A stretch of DNA of 64,000 bases, taken from positions 151,677 to 215,676 of the forward strand of contig NZ_MJGV01000057.1 in assembly GCF_001865015.1 (NCBI RefSeq), given 5' to 3'. The stretch comes from Curtobacterium sp. MMLR14_010 (GTDB lineage: Bacteria > Actinomycetota > Actinomycetes > Actinomycetales > Microbacteriaceae). Shown in pieces: positions 9,247-17,598 of the stretch. The first letter of the stretch is position 1, and each line of letters opens with the position of its first letter. The notes under the pieces were generated by a model that did not search any database, was not told the DNA's origin, and saw only the letters and a list, made by a program, of their open reading frames with translations. Made by a program: the position numbers and the translations under genes.

Positions 9247-10224
9247 GTGACCGTCCTGCTCCCCGTCCTCTCCGGCCTCGGCACCGGGCTCGCCCTCATC
9301 GTGGCGATCGGCGTGCAGAACACGTACCTGCTCCGGTTGGCCGTGACTGCTCGCGTCCGGGTGGTGGCGGCAGCGGTGCTGGTGTGCGCGGTGTCGGACG
9401 CGCTGCTCATCCTGGCCGGGGTGCTCGGCGTCGGGGCCGTGGTCGAGCGGTTCCCCGCGGCGCTCGTGGTGATCCGGTACGTCGGGGCGGCGTTCCTGCT
9501 GACGTACGGGGTGCTGGCGGCACGGCGGGCGCTGCGCCCGTCGGGCGATGCGATCCGGGTCGCGGCCGAGGACGACGGGGTCGCCGTGGTGGGGGTGGGA
9601 GCGGGGGTGGATGCGGCGACGGCGGCCGTCGTCGCCGCCGCGGCCGGCCCCGCCGGGGCGGCGGCTGCGGGCGCCGCGGACGCCGGAGGCGGCCTCGCCA
9701 GCGCGGCGGCTGCCGTCGCGCCCCCGTCCGCGCATCGCGCCCCGGTGCACGGGGGCGCGATGCCCGGAGCGGGGCGCGATGCCGGCGCACCGGGCGCGGC
9801 CCACGCGGATCCGCAGCCGGCGGGGCGGGGTCGGGCCGAGCCTCCAGGCCGGAGCGATCGGAGCGACCGGACCGGTCGGACCAGCCACAGCAGCCGGACC
9901 GGCCGGACCGGCCGGACCGCCCCCGCCGCCCCTGCCATGCGCGCCGCCGTGCTGACCATGCTCGTCTTCACGTGGGCGAACCCGCACGTCTACCTGGACA
10001 CGCTGGTGTTCCTCGGGTCCGTGGCGAACCAGCAGGGCGTCGACGACCGCTGGTGGTGGACGGCCGGCGCGGTGGCGGCGAGCTGCGTGTGGTTCGGCGC
10101 GCTGGGGTTCGGCGGGCGACTGCTCCGGCCGCTGTTCGCGCGGCCGATGACCTGGCGGGTGTTCGACGGGTGCGTCGCCGTCGTCATGCTCGTGTTCGGC
10201 GCGCTGCTGGTCGTCGGCGCCTGA
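9247..10224 (+). CDS. lysE: LysE-family basic amino-acid exporter with a large loop insertion
   Basis: A membrane exporter of lysine/arginine. The start at GTG 9247 (TVLLPVLSGLGTGLALIVAIGVQN) fits LysE; an upstream ATG at 9220 is possible. Transmembrane segments flank a conserved core: GVQNTYLLR in the first third and FTWANPHVYLDTLVFLGS in the second half. Family members are ~200-240 residues, whereas this one is ~325 because roughly 115 residues of Ala/Gly then Arg/Ser-rich sequence sit between the third and fourth membrane segments. That insert contains copies of intergenic repeat motifs (see findings). It is divergent from lysG, its probable activator. Confidence 0.9.
   Translation: MTVLLPVLSGLGTGLALIVAIGVQNTYLLRLAVTARVRVVAAAVLVCAVSDALLILAGVLGVGAVVERFPAALVVIRYVGAAFLLTYGVLAARRALRPSGDAIRVAAEDDGVAVVGVGAGVDAATAAVVAAAAGPAGAAAAGAADAGGGLASAAAAVAPPSAHRAPVHGGAMPGAGRDAGAPGAAHADPQPAGRGRAEPPGRSDRSDRTGRTSHSSRTGRTGRTAPAAPAMRAAVLTMLVFTWANPHVYLDTLVFLGSVANQQGVDDRWWWTAGAVAASCVWFGALGFGGRLLRPLFARPMTWRVFDGCVAVVMLVFGALLVVGA
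9737..9790. repeat. TCGCGCCCC/GGGGCGCGA palindromic repeats inside lysE
   Basis: One TCGCGCCCC and two GGGGCGCGAT(G) copies form an inverted-repeat cluster inside the extra loop of lysE. The same core recurs in the kdpC-kdpD gap at 38681-38746, where it is non-coding. It is therefore probably a dispersed element that has been accommodated in frame. Confidence 0.7.
9837..9852 (-). repeat. Dispersed GGAGGCTCG-core motif (copy inside lysE)
   Basis: CGAGCCTCCAGGCCGG, a close match to the 16-base consensus found at least 16 times in this window. Best other copies: 11930-11945, 16305-16320, 19195-19210, 20241-20256, 22604-22619, 26491-26506, 32591-32606, 36965-36980, 41289-41304, 46772-46787, 48886-48901, 48920-48928, 54715-54729, 59629-59637 and 63313-63328. 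Confidence 0.75.
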
Positions 10225-10241
10225 CACGGCGCGGACTGGCG

Positions 10242-10305
10242 CCGCACAACGGACGACGGCTCGCACCACCGAGTTCGGTGGCGCGAGCCGTCGTTGCTGG
10301 TGCGG
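10242..10305. terminator. Near-loopless long hairpin between convergent lysE and permease genes
   Basis: Arms 10253-10272 and 10275-10294 are 20 bp with one mismatch and only two bases between them; outer arms CCGCAC/GTGCGG add six more pairs. Sitting between two convergent stop codons, it is a likely bidirectional terminator without a U-tract. Its central sequence is shared with the element at 22521-22582. Confidence 0.7.
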
Positions 10306-10329
10306 ATCCGATCCGCGCCACCAGGACCC

Positions 10330-11805
10330 CTACTGCTCCCGGCGCCCCACCCGGCTGTGGCTGCGGCTGTACCCGAAGTAGATCGCGAAGCCGATGACGA
10401 GCCAGACGACGAAGCGCAGCCAGGTCTCGACCTCGAGGTTGAGCATCAGCCAGAAGCACAGCACGGCGGACAGGATCGGGATCACGGGCGACCACGGCAC
10501 CCGGAAGGACCGCGGTGCGTCCGGACGCGACTTGCGCAGCACGATGATGCCGATCGACACGAGCACGAACGCGGAGAGCGTGCCGATGTTGATCAGGCCC
10601 TCGAGCTTCTCGACCGGCGTGAACCCGGCGAGCACCGCGACCACGATCCCGGCGATGAGCTGCACCCGGACGGGCGTCTGCGTCTTCGGGTTCGTGACCG
10701 AGAACCAGCGGGGCAGCAGCCCGTCGCGGCTCATCGAGAAGACGATGCGGGACAGGCCGAGCAGCAGCACCATGACGACGGTGGTCAGGCCGATGAGCGA
10801 CCCGATCGCGATGATGCCGGCGGCCCAGGGCAGTCCGACGATGTCGAAGGCCGAGGCCAGCGACGGGGCGTCCTCCTGCGCGAGCCGCTTGTACGACACC
10901 ATGCCCGTGATGACGATGCTCACGCCGACGTAGAGCAGCGTCACGACGCCGAGCCCGATGAAGATGCCGCGGGGCAGGGTCTTCTGCGGGTTCTCGGTCT
11001 CCTCGGCGCTGGTGGCGACGACGTCGAAGCCGATGAACGCGAAGAACACCAGCGACGCGGCGGCGAGCAGCCCGAAGACGCCGTACTGCGCGGGCTCGGA
11101 CCCGGTGGCGAAGGACACGAGCGACTGGGTCCAGACGCTGCCCTCCGCGCCCTTCGACGGCTCGGCGGCGGGGATGAACGGCGTGAAGTTCGCGGCCTTG
11201 ACGAAGAAGGCGCCGACCACGATGACGAACAGGACGATCGCGACCTTGATGACGGTGATCACCGCGGAGACGCGGCTGGACAGGCGGGTGCCGAACGCGA
11301 GCAGCGCCGTGAAGACGCCGACGATGAGCACCGGGCCCCAGGTGAAGCCGATCGGCCCGATCGCGATGGTGCTCGGCAGCGTGATGCCGAAGACGTCGAA
11401 CGCGGTGCTGAGGTAGATGCCCCAGTACTTCGCGATCACGGCGCTGGCCGTCAGGGTCTCGAGGATGAGGTCCCAGCCGACGATCCACGCGAGCAGCTCG
11501 CCCATCGTGGCGTAGGTGAACGTGTACGCCGACCCGGCGACGGGGATCGTCGAGGCGAACTCGGCGTAGCACATGATCGCCAGGCCACACGTGACGGCAG
11601 CGAGCAGGAACGACACGATGACGCCGGGGCCGGCGAAGTTCGCGGCGGCGTTCGCACCGACCGAGAAGATGCCGGCACCGACCGCCACGGCGATGCCCAT
11701 CGCGGCGATGTCGAAGGTCTTCAGGGAGCGCTTGAGCGAGCGGCCCTGTTCGTCGGCGTCGGCCAGCGAGGCCTCGATCGACTTCGTACGGAGCAAGGAT
11801 GCCAT
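10330..11805 (-). CDS. APC-superfamily amino-acid permease (cationic amino-acid transporter type)
   Basis: A 491-residue inner-membrane permease with about 12-13 hydrophobic segments. The N-terminal cytoplasmic tail (SIEASLADADEQGRSLKRSL) and first segment (MGIAVAVGAGIFSVGANAAA) carry the APC GxG(I/F) substrate loop. The motif FAFIGFDVVATSAEETENPQ (residues ~237-256) is typical of the YfnA/CAT-like basic or branched amino-acid permeases. Probably imports amino acids by proton symport; exact substrate unknown. It converges on lysE, separated by a strong hairpin. Confidence 0.93.
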   Translation of the reverse strand: MASLLRTKSIEASLADADEQGRSLKRSLKTFDIAAMGIAVAVGAGIFSVGANAAANFAGPGVIVSFLLAAVTCGLAIMCYAEFASTIPVAGSAYTFTYATMGELLAWIVGWDLILETLTASAVIAKYWGIYLSTAFDVFGITLPSTIAIGPIGFTWGPVLIVGVFTALLAFGTRLSSRVSAVITVIKVAIVLFVIVVGAFFVKAANFTPFIPAAEPSKGAEGSVWTQSLVSFATGSEPAQYGVFGLLAAASLVFFAFIGFDVVATSAEETENPQKTLPRGIFIGLGVVTLLYVGVSIVITGMVSYKRLAQEDAPSLASAFDIVGLPWAAGIIAIGSLIGLTTVVMVLLLGLSRIVFSMSRDGLLPRWFSVTNPKTQTPVRVQLIAGIVVAVLAGFTPVEKLEGLINIGTLSAFVLVSIGIIVLRKSRPDAPRSFRVPWSPVIPILSAVLCFWLMLNLEVETWLRFVVWLVIGFAIYFGYSRSHSRVGRREQ

Positions 11806-11952
11806 GGGGTCGTTCCCGTCATCGGCTGGCGTGGGACCCGGGAAGCGTAGTGGTGTACCAACTCGAGGCGCAAACAGGTGACACGGACGGGATCATGCGG
11901 GCCGCAGTCCGGCCGGTGGCCGTCTGCACCCGGACGGGAGGCTCGGCCCGGC

Positions 11953-12825
11953 TCAGGCGGACCGGCGCCAGTCCGCCAGGAAGCGGGCTCCGGCGTCGTC
12001 GTGGATGACGCCGTCGGGTGCGGTGAGGACCGGGTACGGCGTCGCCGGGACCCCGTCGGACGGACGGACGTCGACGTGGGCCACGTCGTGGCCGTTCGCG
12101 TGCAGCCAGTCGGCCATCGCGTAGTCACTGCGCGAGTCGCCCATCGTGCGCCAGGTCAGCGGGAGCTCGCCGTCCTCGGCCAGGAGCTCGAGGGACCGCT
12201 CGGCGCCCATGTCCTTGCCGCTGCGGTCGGACTCGACGTCGGTGGAGATGATCGTCGGGTCGATGCGCCACTGCACGGCACCGGACGCATCGGGTCGGAC
12301 GTCGTCGAGCCGACGCACGCCGAGGCCACGCCGCACGAGCGCCGCCATCGCCTTGGCGTCGAACTCCGGCTGCCGCGCCAGGTACGTGGCGTTCGGGACC
12401 TCGACGCGCTGCTCGATCGACACCATGGCGCGCTTGGTCTCGTCGAAGAACACCAGGTCGGCGTACTCGTCGCGCACGAGCTCACGCATCTCGTCGGCGT
12501 AGTCACGCGGCAGCGCCAGGTCCTCGGCGACCGTGACGTCGCCCATGCCGTCCTCGTACTGCGGGCCGATCGAGCACCAGACGGCGCCCTTCTCGCACAC
12601 GGCGTGCACGCGGCCACCCGGGGCGAGGCCGCCAGCGAGCAGCGGTCCCACGACCTGCTCGCGGATGAAGGCGTCGCTCCGACCGGTGTTGAACACGACC
12701 GGGATCCCCTCGGCGGCGAGCGCGATGAGGTCCTCGATGATGCTGGGGATCGCGATGGTGCGGGAGACGGGACTGGCGATGGGGCCGTCGACGTCCAGGA
12801 GGAGTCCGAGTCGGGGTGCGCTCAC
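11953..12825 (-). CDS. HAD-superfamily hydrolase (Cof/trehalose-phosphatase-like cap)
   Basis: A 290-residue phosphatase-like protein. HAD motif I is LLLDVDGPIASP near residue 9, motif II is VVFNTGRSDA near residue 40, and motif IV is TMGDSRSDYAM near residue 235, with a cap inserted between them. The motif I proline (DVDGP) and the large middle cap suggest the Cof/MPGP-type subgroup, with no specific substrate evident. The GTG at 12825 was chosen because it is preceded by GAGGATGGACCC; an upstream ATG adds a Pro/Ser tail with no homology. It stands alone between two intergenic regions. Confidence 0.85.
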   Translation of the reverse strand: MSAPRLGLLLDVDGPIASPVSRTIAIPSIIEDLIALAAEGIPVVFNTGRSDAFIREQVVGPLLAGGLAPGGRVHAVCEKGAVWCSIGPQYEDGMGDVTVAEDLALPRDYADEMRELVRDEYADLVFFDETKRAMVSIEQRVEVPNATYLARQPEFDAKAMAALVRRGLGVRRLDDVRPDASGAVQWRIDPTIISTDVESDRSGKDMGAERSLELLAEDGELPLTWRTMGDSRSDYAMADWLHANGHDVAHVDVRPSDGVPATPYPVLTAPDGVIHDDAGARFLADWRRSA

Positions 12826-12874
12826 GGGTCCATCCTCGCAGCACGGTGGGCCGCGGTGGGCGTCCGCCGCGGGG

Positions 12875-13684
12875 TCAGTGCTGCGCGGCCCGGATGCGGT
12901 CGAGCAGGGCGGCGATGGCCTCGGCGTCGGGCACGTGGCCCTGCCCGGGGACGACGGTGTGGTCGGACCCCGGGATGGCCTCGGCCGCCGCACGGGCCGC
13001 CGGGCCCATCCAGTCCGGGGACTCGGTGCCCGAGGCGACGAGCACGGGGACGCCGACCGAGGCGAGCACCCGCTCGGGGATCGCGAGGCCGTTCAGCATG
13101 CGGACGTCCCGCGGGAGCACGTGCGCGTCGGCGAGCAGCGCCCGCCACAGCGCCGGCTTCAGGCGGACCCCGGCGATCTGGCCCATCGGGATGCCGAGCA
13201 CCTGCGCCAGGAACGCGCGGACGGCGGCGCCTCGGCGACCGGCTGCGACGTGTTCGTCGAGCGTGTCCGCGAAGACGACGTCCTCGGCGTGCGGGTCGAC
13301 GCTGGCGCGGTAGGGCGGTTCCCACAGCAGGGCGCCGTCGAGTGGGACCCCGGCGGCGATGCCGTGCAGGACCACGCACACACCGACACAGACCCCGAGG
13401 CCGGTGACCGGCCCGTCGACGCTCTCGACGACGGCACGGAGGTCGTCGGACTCCCGCTCGATCGCCCACGGGTCGGTGTCGCCGCTCGCGCCCCGGCCAC
13501 GGCGGTCGTACGTGACGACCCGGTGCCGCTCGGCGAGGACGCTCGAGAGGCTCTGGATGGACGGCGTGCCGCGGTGGTCGAAGGCTCCGGCCACCACGAC
13601 GACGGCGGGACCGCTCCCCACCTCGGTCACCGCGAGCACGGTGCCGTCGGCAGAGGTGACCGTTCGGTCGACCGGAGCGTTCAT
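12875..13684 (-). CDS. Alpha/beta hydrolase with cysteine at the nucleophile-elbow position
   Basis: A 269-residue alpha/beta-hydrolase fold protein: oxyanion strand VVVVAGAFDHRG near residue 28, YDRRGRGASGDT near 59, elbow LGVCVGVC near 96, acid strand VLVASGTESPDWM near 216 and histidine loop VVPGQGHVPD near 247. In most relatives the elbow reads G-x-S-x-G; here it is GVCVG, placing Cys where the serine nucleophile should be. This occurs naturally in dienelactone hydrolase, so activity is possible but not assured. Substrate unknown. Start ATG follows GGACCCC. Neighbouring genes give no pathway. Confidence 0.85.
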   Translation of the reverse strand: MNAPVDRTVTSADGTVLAVTEVGSGPAVVVVAGAFDHRGTPSIQSLSSVLAERHRVVTYDRRGRGASGDTDPWAIERESDDLRAVVESVDGPVTGLGVCVGVCVVLHGIAAGVPLDGALLWEPPYRASVDPHAEDVVFADTLDEHVAAGRRGAAVRAFLAQVLGIPMGQIAGVRLKPALWRALLADAHVLPRDVRMLNGLAIPERVLASVGVPVLVASGTESPDWMGPAARAAAEAIPGSDHTVVPGQGHVPDAEAIAALLDRIRAAQH

Positions 13685-13844
13685 GGGGTCCTTCGAGGTG
13701 TGTCGACGACGCTGCGTCGGGCCCTCGAGTGGGCCGTGCGGATGTCGGTGGTCCGAGTGTGACAGTTCGCAATCGGTACGTCTCCCCCCGCTTCCAGGGG
13801 CAGACGCGGCGCTCGGCCCCTCGACGCGGGTGGTGCCGCAGGGG

Positions 13845-14363
13845 TCAGTGCTGGACGAGCGCGGTCGTGCCCACGGCCTCGCGTTCGAGCAGGGAGCGCT
13901 TGACGTCGAGCCCCCACGCGAAGCCGCCGAGCGAGCCGTCCGACCGGAGCACCCGGTGGCACGGCACGAACAGCGCGGGGGCGTTCCGGGCGCAGACGCT
14001 CGCTGCCGCCCGCACGGCGTCCGGTCGGCCCATCGCCGCCGCCAGCTCGGTGTACGTCAGGGTCGACCCCGCGGGGATCAGCCGGAGCTGCCGCCAGCCC
14101 TCGGTCGAGAGCTCGGTGCCGACCTGGCGCACCGGCACGTGCATCGCCGGGTCGATCTCACCCGCGTAGAAGGCGTCGACCGCCTCGGCTGAGGACACCG
14201 AGCCCGTCGACACGTGCGCGGGCCGGTGCTGCGCGGGGATGCGGGCCAGGATGCGGTCGAACGAGTCCGTCCACCCCGAGGCGAGCACGCGCCCCTGCAC
14301 GTCTTCGAGCACGGTGAAGGACCCGTCGGGGGTGTGGAGTGTGGAGATCACGGCGTCGGTCAT
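13845..14363 (-). CDS. ogt: Methylated-DNA-[protein]-cysteine S-methyltransferase (Ogt type)
   Basis: A 172-residue suicide repair protein that removes methyl groups from O6-methylguanine. The active site PCHRV lies near residue 141, preceded by the HTH-like YTELAAAMGRPDAVRAAA and the Asn/Arg-finger region (RNAPALFVPCHR). The N-terminal domain is reduced, typical of Ogt. The ATG at 14363 overlaps the stop of the upstream Ada-AlkA gene as ATGA and is preceded by GGAAGGACA, so the two genes are translationally coupled in an alkylation-repair operon. Confidence 0.96.
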   Translation of the reverse strand: MTDAVISTLHTPDGSFTVLEDVQGRVLASGWTDSFDRILARIPAQHRPAHVSTGSVSSAEAVDAFYAGEIDPAMHVPVRQVGTELSTEGWRQLRLIPAGSTLTYTELAAAMGRPDAVRAAASVCARNAPALFVPCHRVLRSDGSLGGFAWGLDVKRSLLEREAVGTTALVQH

Positions 14364-15910
14364 GGGGTGTCCTTCCGGGAGTCGATGTGGGTGGCACGAG
14401 CGGCTGCCGTGGCGCGGTCGACGATCAGCCGCCAGCAGTGCATCGTGAGGTAGCTCCGCCAGGGCGCCACCTGCTCCGACCATAGGGAGAGCTCACGCGC
14501 GCCACCGGGCAGCCCGAGTTCCTGTGCACCGTTCCGCACGGCGAGGTCGCTGTGGAGGAACACGTCGGGGTGGTGCCGGACCCGGAGCGCGACGTAGTCC
14601 GCCGTCCACGGCCCGATGCCCTTGACGGCGAGGAGCCCACCGCGGAGCTCGTCGAGCGACTGGCCGCCGTGCACGACGAGCGACTCGTCGGCGAGCGCTC
14701 CCGCGACCCGGATGATCGTGTCCACGCGGGCGGCCGGCCCGCGCAGGACCTCGTGTCCCGACGCTGCGATGACGGCGGCGGACGGGAAGAGCAGTCCGTC
14801 GGGGGCGATCGCCGTCGGCACCGGGGCTCCGAGCGCCGCGACCAACCGCGTCTGCGCCGTACGGGCAGCCGCGACGGAGACCTGCTGGCCGATCAGGGTG
14901 CGGAACACGATCTCGTGCGCGTCGACCGCACCCGGCAACCGGAGTCCGGGGACGCGGGCGACGGACGGGGCCAGCGCGGGCACGGCCCCGAGGACGGCGT
15001 CCACCGCGACCGGGTCGGCGTCGAGGTCGAACAGCGCCCGCACCCGCGCGACGAGCGTCGGCAGGTCGCCGAGGTCCGTCACCCGCACGGTCAGGTCGAT
15101 GCCGGCCCTGGGGCCGGCCGCGTCGGGGAGGGCGGCCGAGGCGCGGAACCAGCCAGGGCCTCCCGGCAGGTCGACGAGCCGTTCGTAGGCGGTGACGACA
15201 CCGGCATCGGTGGTGACCACCCGCTCCAGTCCGGCCAACGCGTGGAGTGCGTGCCAGTCGAGCAGGCCCTGCGCGTCGAACGGCGCGCGCGCCGGCAGGT
15301 GGACGTGCAGGCCACCGTCGGGGGCGGGGAGCACGCGTCGTCGGGCGCGGAGGTCCGTCGGGGTGACGGCGAAGACCTCGCGCACGGTGTCGTTGAACTG
15401 GCGGACGCTCGTGAAGCCCGCGGCGAAGGCGACGTCGGCGATGGGCAGGTCCGAGGACGTCAGCAGCGTCCGTGCGGTCTGTGCGCGGTGCGCGCGGCTG
15501 AGGGCCTTCGGTCCGGCGCCGAGCTCCTCGGTGAGGATGCGGCTGAGCTGTCGTTCCGAGTAGCCGACGCGGGCGGCGAGGCCGGGCACGCCCTCCCGCT
15601 CGACGACACCGTCGAGGACCAGGCGCATCGCGCGGCCGGCGACGTCCTCGCGCAGGTCCCACTCGGGGCTGCCGGGGGTCGCCTCGGGCAGGCAGCGCTT
15701 GCACGCGCGGAAGCCCGCGAGGTGCGCGGCGGCACTCGTGCGGTAGAAGGTGACGCCCGTCGACCGCGGGGTGCGTGCGGGGCAGCTCGGTCGGCAGTAG
15801 ATGCCCGTCGAGTGCACGGCGGTGACGAACTGGCCGTCGAACCGGGCGTCGCGCGAGGCGGCGATGCGGTGGCGCTCGGCGTGCAGCGCGTCGGGGTCGG
15901 GGGTGGCCAT
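14360..15910 (-). CDS. alkA: Ada-AlkA fusion: methyl-phosphotriester sensor, AraC HTH and 3-methyladenine glycosylase II
   Basis: A 516-residue three-part protein. The N-terminal Ada zinc module has GIYCRPSCPARTP and FRACKRC (four Cys; the first is the methyl acceptor) within residues ~35-72. An AraC-type HTH pair follows (LAARVGYSERQLSRILTEE, IADVAFAAGFTSVRQFND). The C-terminal AlkA domain has the helix-hairpin-helix VKGIGPWTADYVALR and the catalytic Asp in FLHSDLAVRNG. This is the actinobacterial AdaA-AlkA architecture: methylated sensor becomes an activator while the glycosylase excises alkylated bases. It probably activates its own operon with ogt. Start ATG at 15910 is the first before conserved sequence. 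Confidence 0.96.
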   Translation of the reverse strand: MATPDPDALHAERHRIAASRDARFDGQFVTAVHSTGIYCRPSCPARTPRSTGVTFYRTSAAAHLAGFRACKRCLPEATPGSPEWDLREDVAGRAMRLVLDGVVEREGVPGLAARVGYSERQLSRILTEELGAGPKALSRAHRAQTARTLLTSSDLPIADVAFAAGFTSVRQFNDTVREVFAVTPTDLRARRRVLPAPDGGLHVHLPARAPFDAQGLLDWHALHALAGLERVVTTDAGVVTAYERLVDLPGGPGWFRASAALPDAAGPRAGIDLTVRVTDLGDLPTLVARVRALFDLDADPVAVDAVLGAVPALAPSVARVPGLRLPGAVDAHEIVFRTLIGQQVSVAAARTAQTRLVAALGAPVPTAIAPDGLLFPSAAVIAASGHEVLRGPAARVDTIIRVAGALADESLVVHGGQSLDELRGGLLAVKGIGPWTADYVALRVRHHPDVFLHSDLAVRNGAQELGLPGGARELSLWSEQVAPWRSYLTMHCWRLIVDRATAAARATHIDSRKDTP

Positions 15911-16040
15911 GCCGTCAGCCTGGCACGGGCCACCGTCAGCGACTGGCGGGAATCGGACGGGGTGGTGGGGGGCGCGGGGTCGGTCGTGGTCGCGGTCGCG
16001 GGCCGTGCGTCGCGGTCGCACTGTGCGCGGGCCTCCGCCC

Positions 16041-16102
16041 CGTGCGAGGTTGACCACGTCGTGCGATGGGACGAGCGCGCACGGAGTGGTCAAGCTCGCA
16101 CG
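16041..16102. repeat. Inverted-repeat element, 17-bp arms and 28-base loop (copy 1)
   Basis: Arms CGTGCGAGGTTGACCAC (16041-16057) and GTGGTCAAGCTCGCACG (16086-16102) pair with one mismatch across exactly 28 bases. The loop contains a further CGTGCGA. The element at 61620-61683 has the same architecture, the same loop length and related arm sequence, so the two are a dispersed family. Confidence 0.8.
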
Positions 16103-16140
16103 GCGCCGCGTCGCGTCGCGTCGCGTTCTCCGGCCGGGTG

Positions 16141-16275
16141 CTCGGCCGAGACACCCCTGTCTGCCCGAGACGCCCCCGAGTTGCCCAGACGCCGCCGAAC
16201 TCCGCGGCGTCTGGGCGACCGTGCGGCGTCTCGGAGGCCGTGCGGCGTCTCGCCGAGACACCGGCGTCTCGCCCG
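16141..16275. repeat. GGCGTCTCG/CGAGACGCC palindromic cluster
   Basis: Contains a perfect 13-bp inverted repeat, 16183-16195 against 16204-16216 with an 8-base loop, flanked by several more GAGAC(A/G)CC and GGCGTCTCG copies in both orientations. It looks like an array of nested hairpins rather than protein-coding sequence. Confidence 0.75.
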
Positions 16276-16335
16276 CCGCCAGCCGCACGACACGACACGA
16301 CACGACGGCCGGGAGGCTCGGCTAGCGTCGTCCGC

Positions 16336-16905
16336 ATGGCTCCCGGTCCCGACGCGGTCACCCACGCAGCGCTGGGGCACGTCACGCACGTCGAGGTCGC
16401 GATGCTCCAGGTCTCCCGACGCCACCGCTACGAGGGACGGCCCGCCGACGGGGCACTGCCCGTGGACGGGGACGAGCTGCGCGACCGGGTCGAACTACGC
16501 GCGGGCCTGGGGATCGTCGGCGACCGGTACTTCGCCGCGCGCGCCCACGTCCACGCCTCGGTCACCGTGATCGGGCTCGAGGCGCTCGAGGACGTGGGCC
16601 GCACGCTCGGCATCGAACTCGACCCGACACGGACCCGGCGCAACGTGTACCTGCGCGGCGTCGACGTCGAGGCCCTCCGCGGGGAGCCCTTCTCGGTCGA
16701 CTCCGGCCACGGGCCGGTGCTGTTCCGCGGGTACCGCCCGGCGAACCCCTGCGCCTGGATGGACCACGAGATCGCGCCGGGTGCCTTCCGGGCCATGCGC
16801 GGACGGGGCGGGGTGCGGTGCGACCCCGAGTCCGACGGCGTGCTCGCCCTCGGTCCCGCGGTGCTCCGCACGGCCCGCCCCGTACCGGTGATGGAATCGC
16901 GCTAG
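16336..16905 (+). CDS. MOSC-domain protein
   Basis: A 189-residue protein with the MOSC (molybdenum cofactor sulfurase C-terminal) fold. Seen features: GLGIVGDRYF near residue 57, TRRNVYLRGVDVEAL near residue 100, and the conserved Cys in RPANPCAWMDHE near residue 138. MOSC proteins bind a persulfide or molybdopterin and act as sulfur carriers or in detoxification of N-hydroxylated compounds. This is a stand-alone single-domain type; no molybdenum gene is adjacent. The ATG start is chosen at the beginning of the conserved region. Its stop overlaps the convergent DJ-1 gene by four bases. Confidence 0.85.
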   Translation: MAPGPDAVTHAALGHVTHVEVAMLQVSRRHRYEGRPADGALPVDGDELRDRVELRAGLGIVGDRYFAARAHVHASVTVIGLEALEDVGRTLGIELDPTRTRRNVYLRGVDVEALRGEPFSVDSGHGPVLFRGYRPANPCAWMDHEIAPGAFRAMRGRGGVRCDPESDGVLALGPAVLRTARPVPVMESR

Positions 16906-17462
16906 GCCGAGGCGCCGGTCAGCGAGGTCTCGATCGCGTCGACGAACGCCGGCAGGTCGTCCGGCGTGCGCGACGTGATCAGGGTGCCGTTCGTGTCGTC
17001 GACCTGGACCTCCTGGTCCACCCACTCGGCACCCGCGTTGCGGACGTCGGTCTGCAGCGACGGGTAGGACGTGATCGTGCGGCCCTGCAGGACGCCGGCC
17101 TCGACCAGGGTCCACGGACCGTGGCATATCGCGGCGACGGGCTTGCCGGCCTCGGCGAAGCTCTTCACCAGGCGGACGGCGGACTTGTCGAGCCGCAGGT
17201 TGTCGGCGTTGATCGTGCCACCGGGCACGACGAGGGCGTCGAAGTCACCGGCCGAGACGGTCGCGAGCGTCGTGTCCGGGTCGAGGGTCTTCCCGGGGTC
17301 CTTGTCGCCGACGAGCGTCTGGATGGTGTCGGTCTCCTGCGCCGCGACGGTCACCGAAGCACCGCGTTCGCGGAGCTGGTCGACCGGGACGACGATCTCG
17401 TCCTGCTCCACGCCGTAGTTCGTCGCGATGACGAGGATCTTCTTGCCGTCGAGGGTTGCCAT
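16902..17462 (-). CDS. DJ-1/PfpI family protein (YhbO-like)
   Basis: A 186-residue class I glutamine amidotransferase-like protein. The nucleophile elbow AAICHGPWTLVEAG (Cys near residue 110, His next) and the upstream Glu-containing strand (YGVEQDEIVVP) define the DJ-1/PfpI type, and the length fits general stress protein 18/YhbO. These are proposed to repair or remove glycated proteins or act as chaperones under stress. The ATG has a good site (GGAGCGATC). It may follow the upstream HAD gene, 136 bases away, or be independent. Confidence 0.92.
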   Translation of the reverse strand: MATLDGKKILVIATNYGVEQDEIVVPVDQLRERGASVTVAAQETDTIQTLVGDKDPGKTLDPDTTLATVSAGDFDALVVPGGTINADNLRLDKSAVRLVKSFAEAGKPVAAICHGPWTLVEAGVLQGRTITSYPSLQTDVRNAGAEWVDQEVQVDDTNGTLITSRTPDDLPAFVDAIETSLTGASA

Positions 17463-17598
17463 GATCGCTCCTTCCACGAGCCGGGTTCTCCGGCTGCGGG
17501 ATCCAGCGTGCTCGGCGACGCTGGGCACCGGCACAGCCCTGCGCTTCGTGCACACCGCGCTCGGTGCACCCCGTGGTCGTCCCGCGGTGGGACCGCTG

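Larger units (their letters stand above)
15911..16335. other. 425-base gene-free region packed with inverted repeats
   Basis: Between the divergent ada-alkA and MOSC genes. No coding sequence is supported. It holds, in order, a 17-bp inverted repeat with 28-base loop (16041-16102), a cluster of GAGACGCC/GGCGTCTCG palindromes (16141-16275) and one GGAGGCTCG-core motif (16305-16320) directly before the MOSC start. Promoters for both genes must be here, but none is obvious. Confidence 0.8.

Noticed and set aside
16041..16102. Ordinary rho-independent terminator
   Set aside because: It lies between divergent genes, so there is no gene end to terminate, and its loop is 28 bases and shared with a distant copy.
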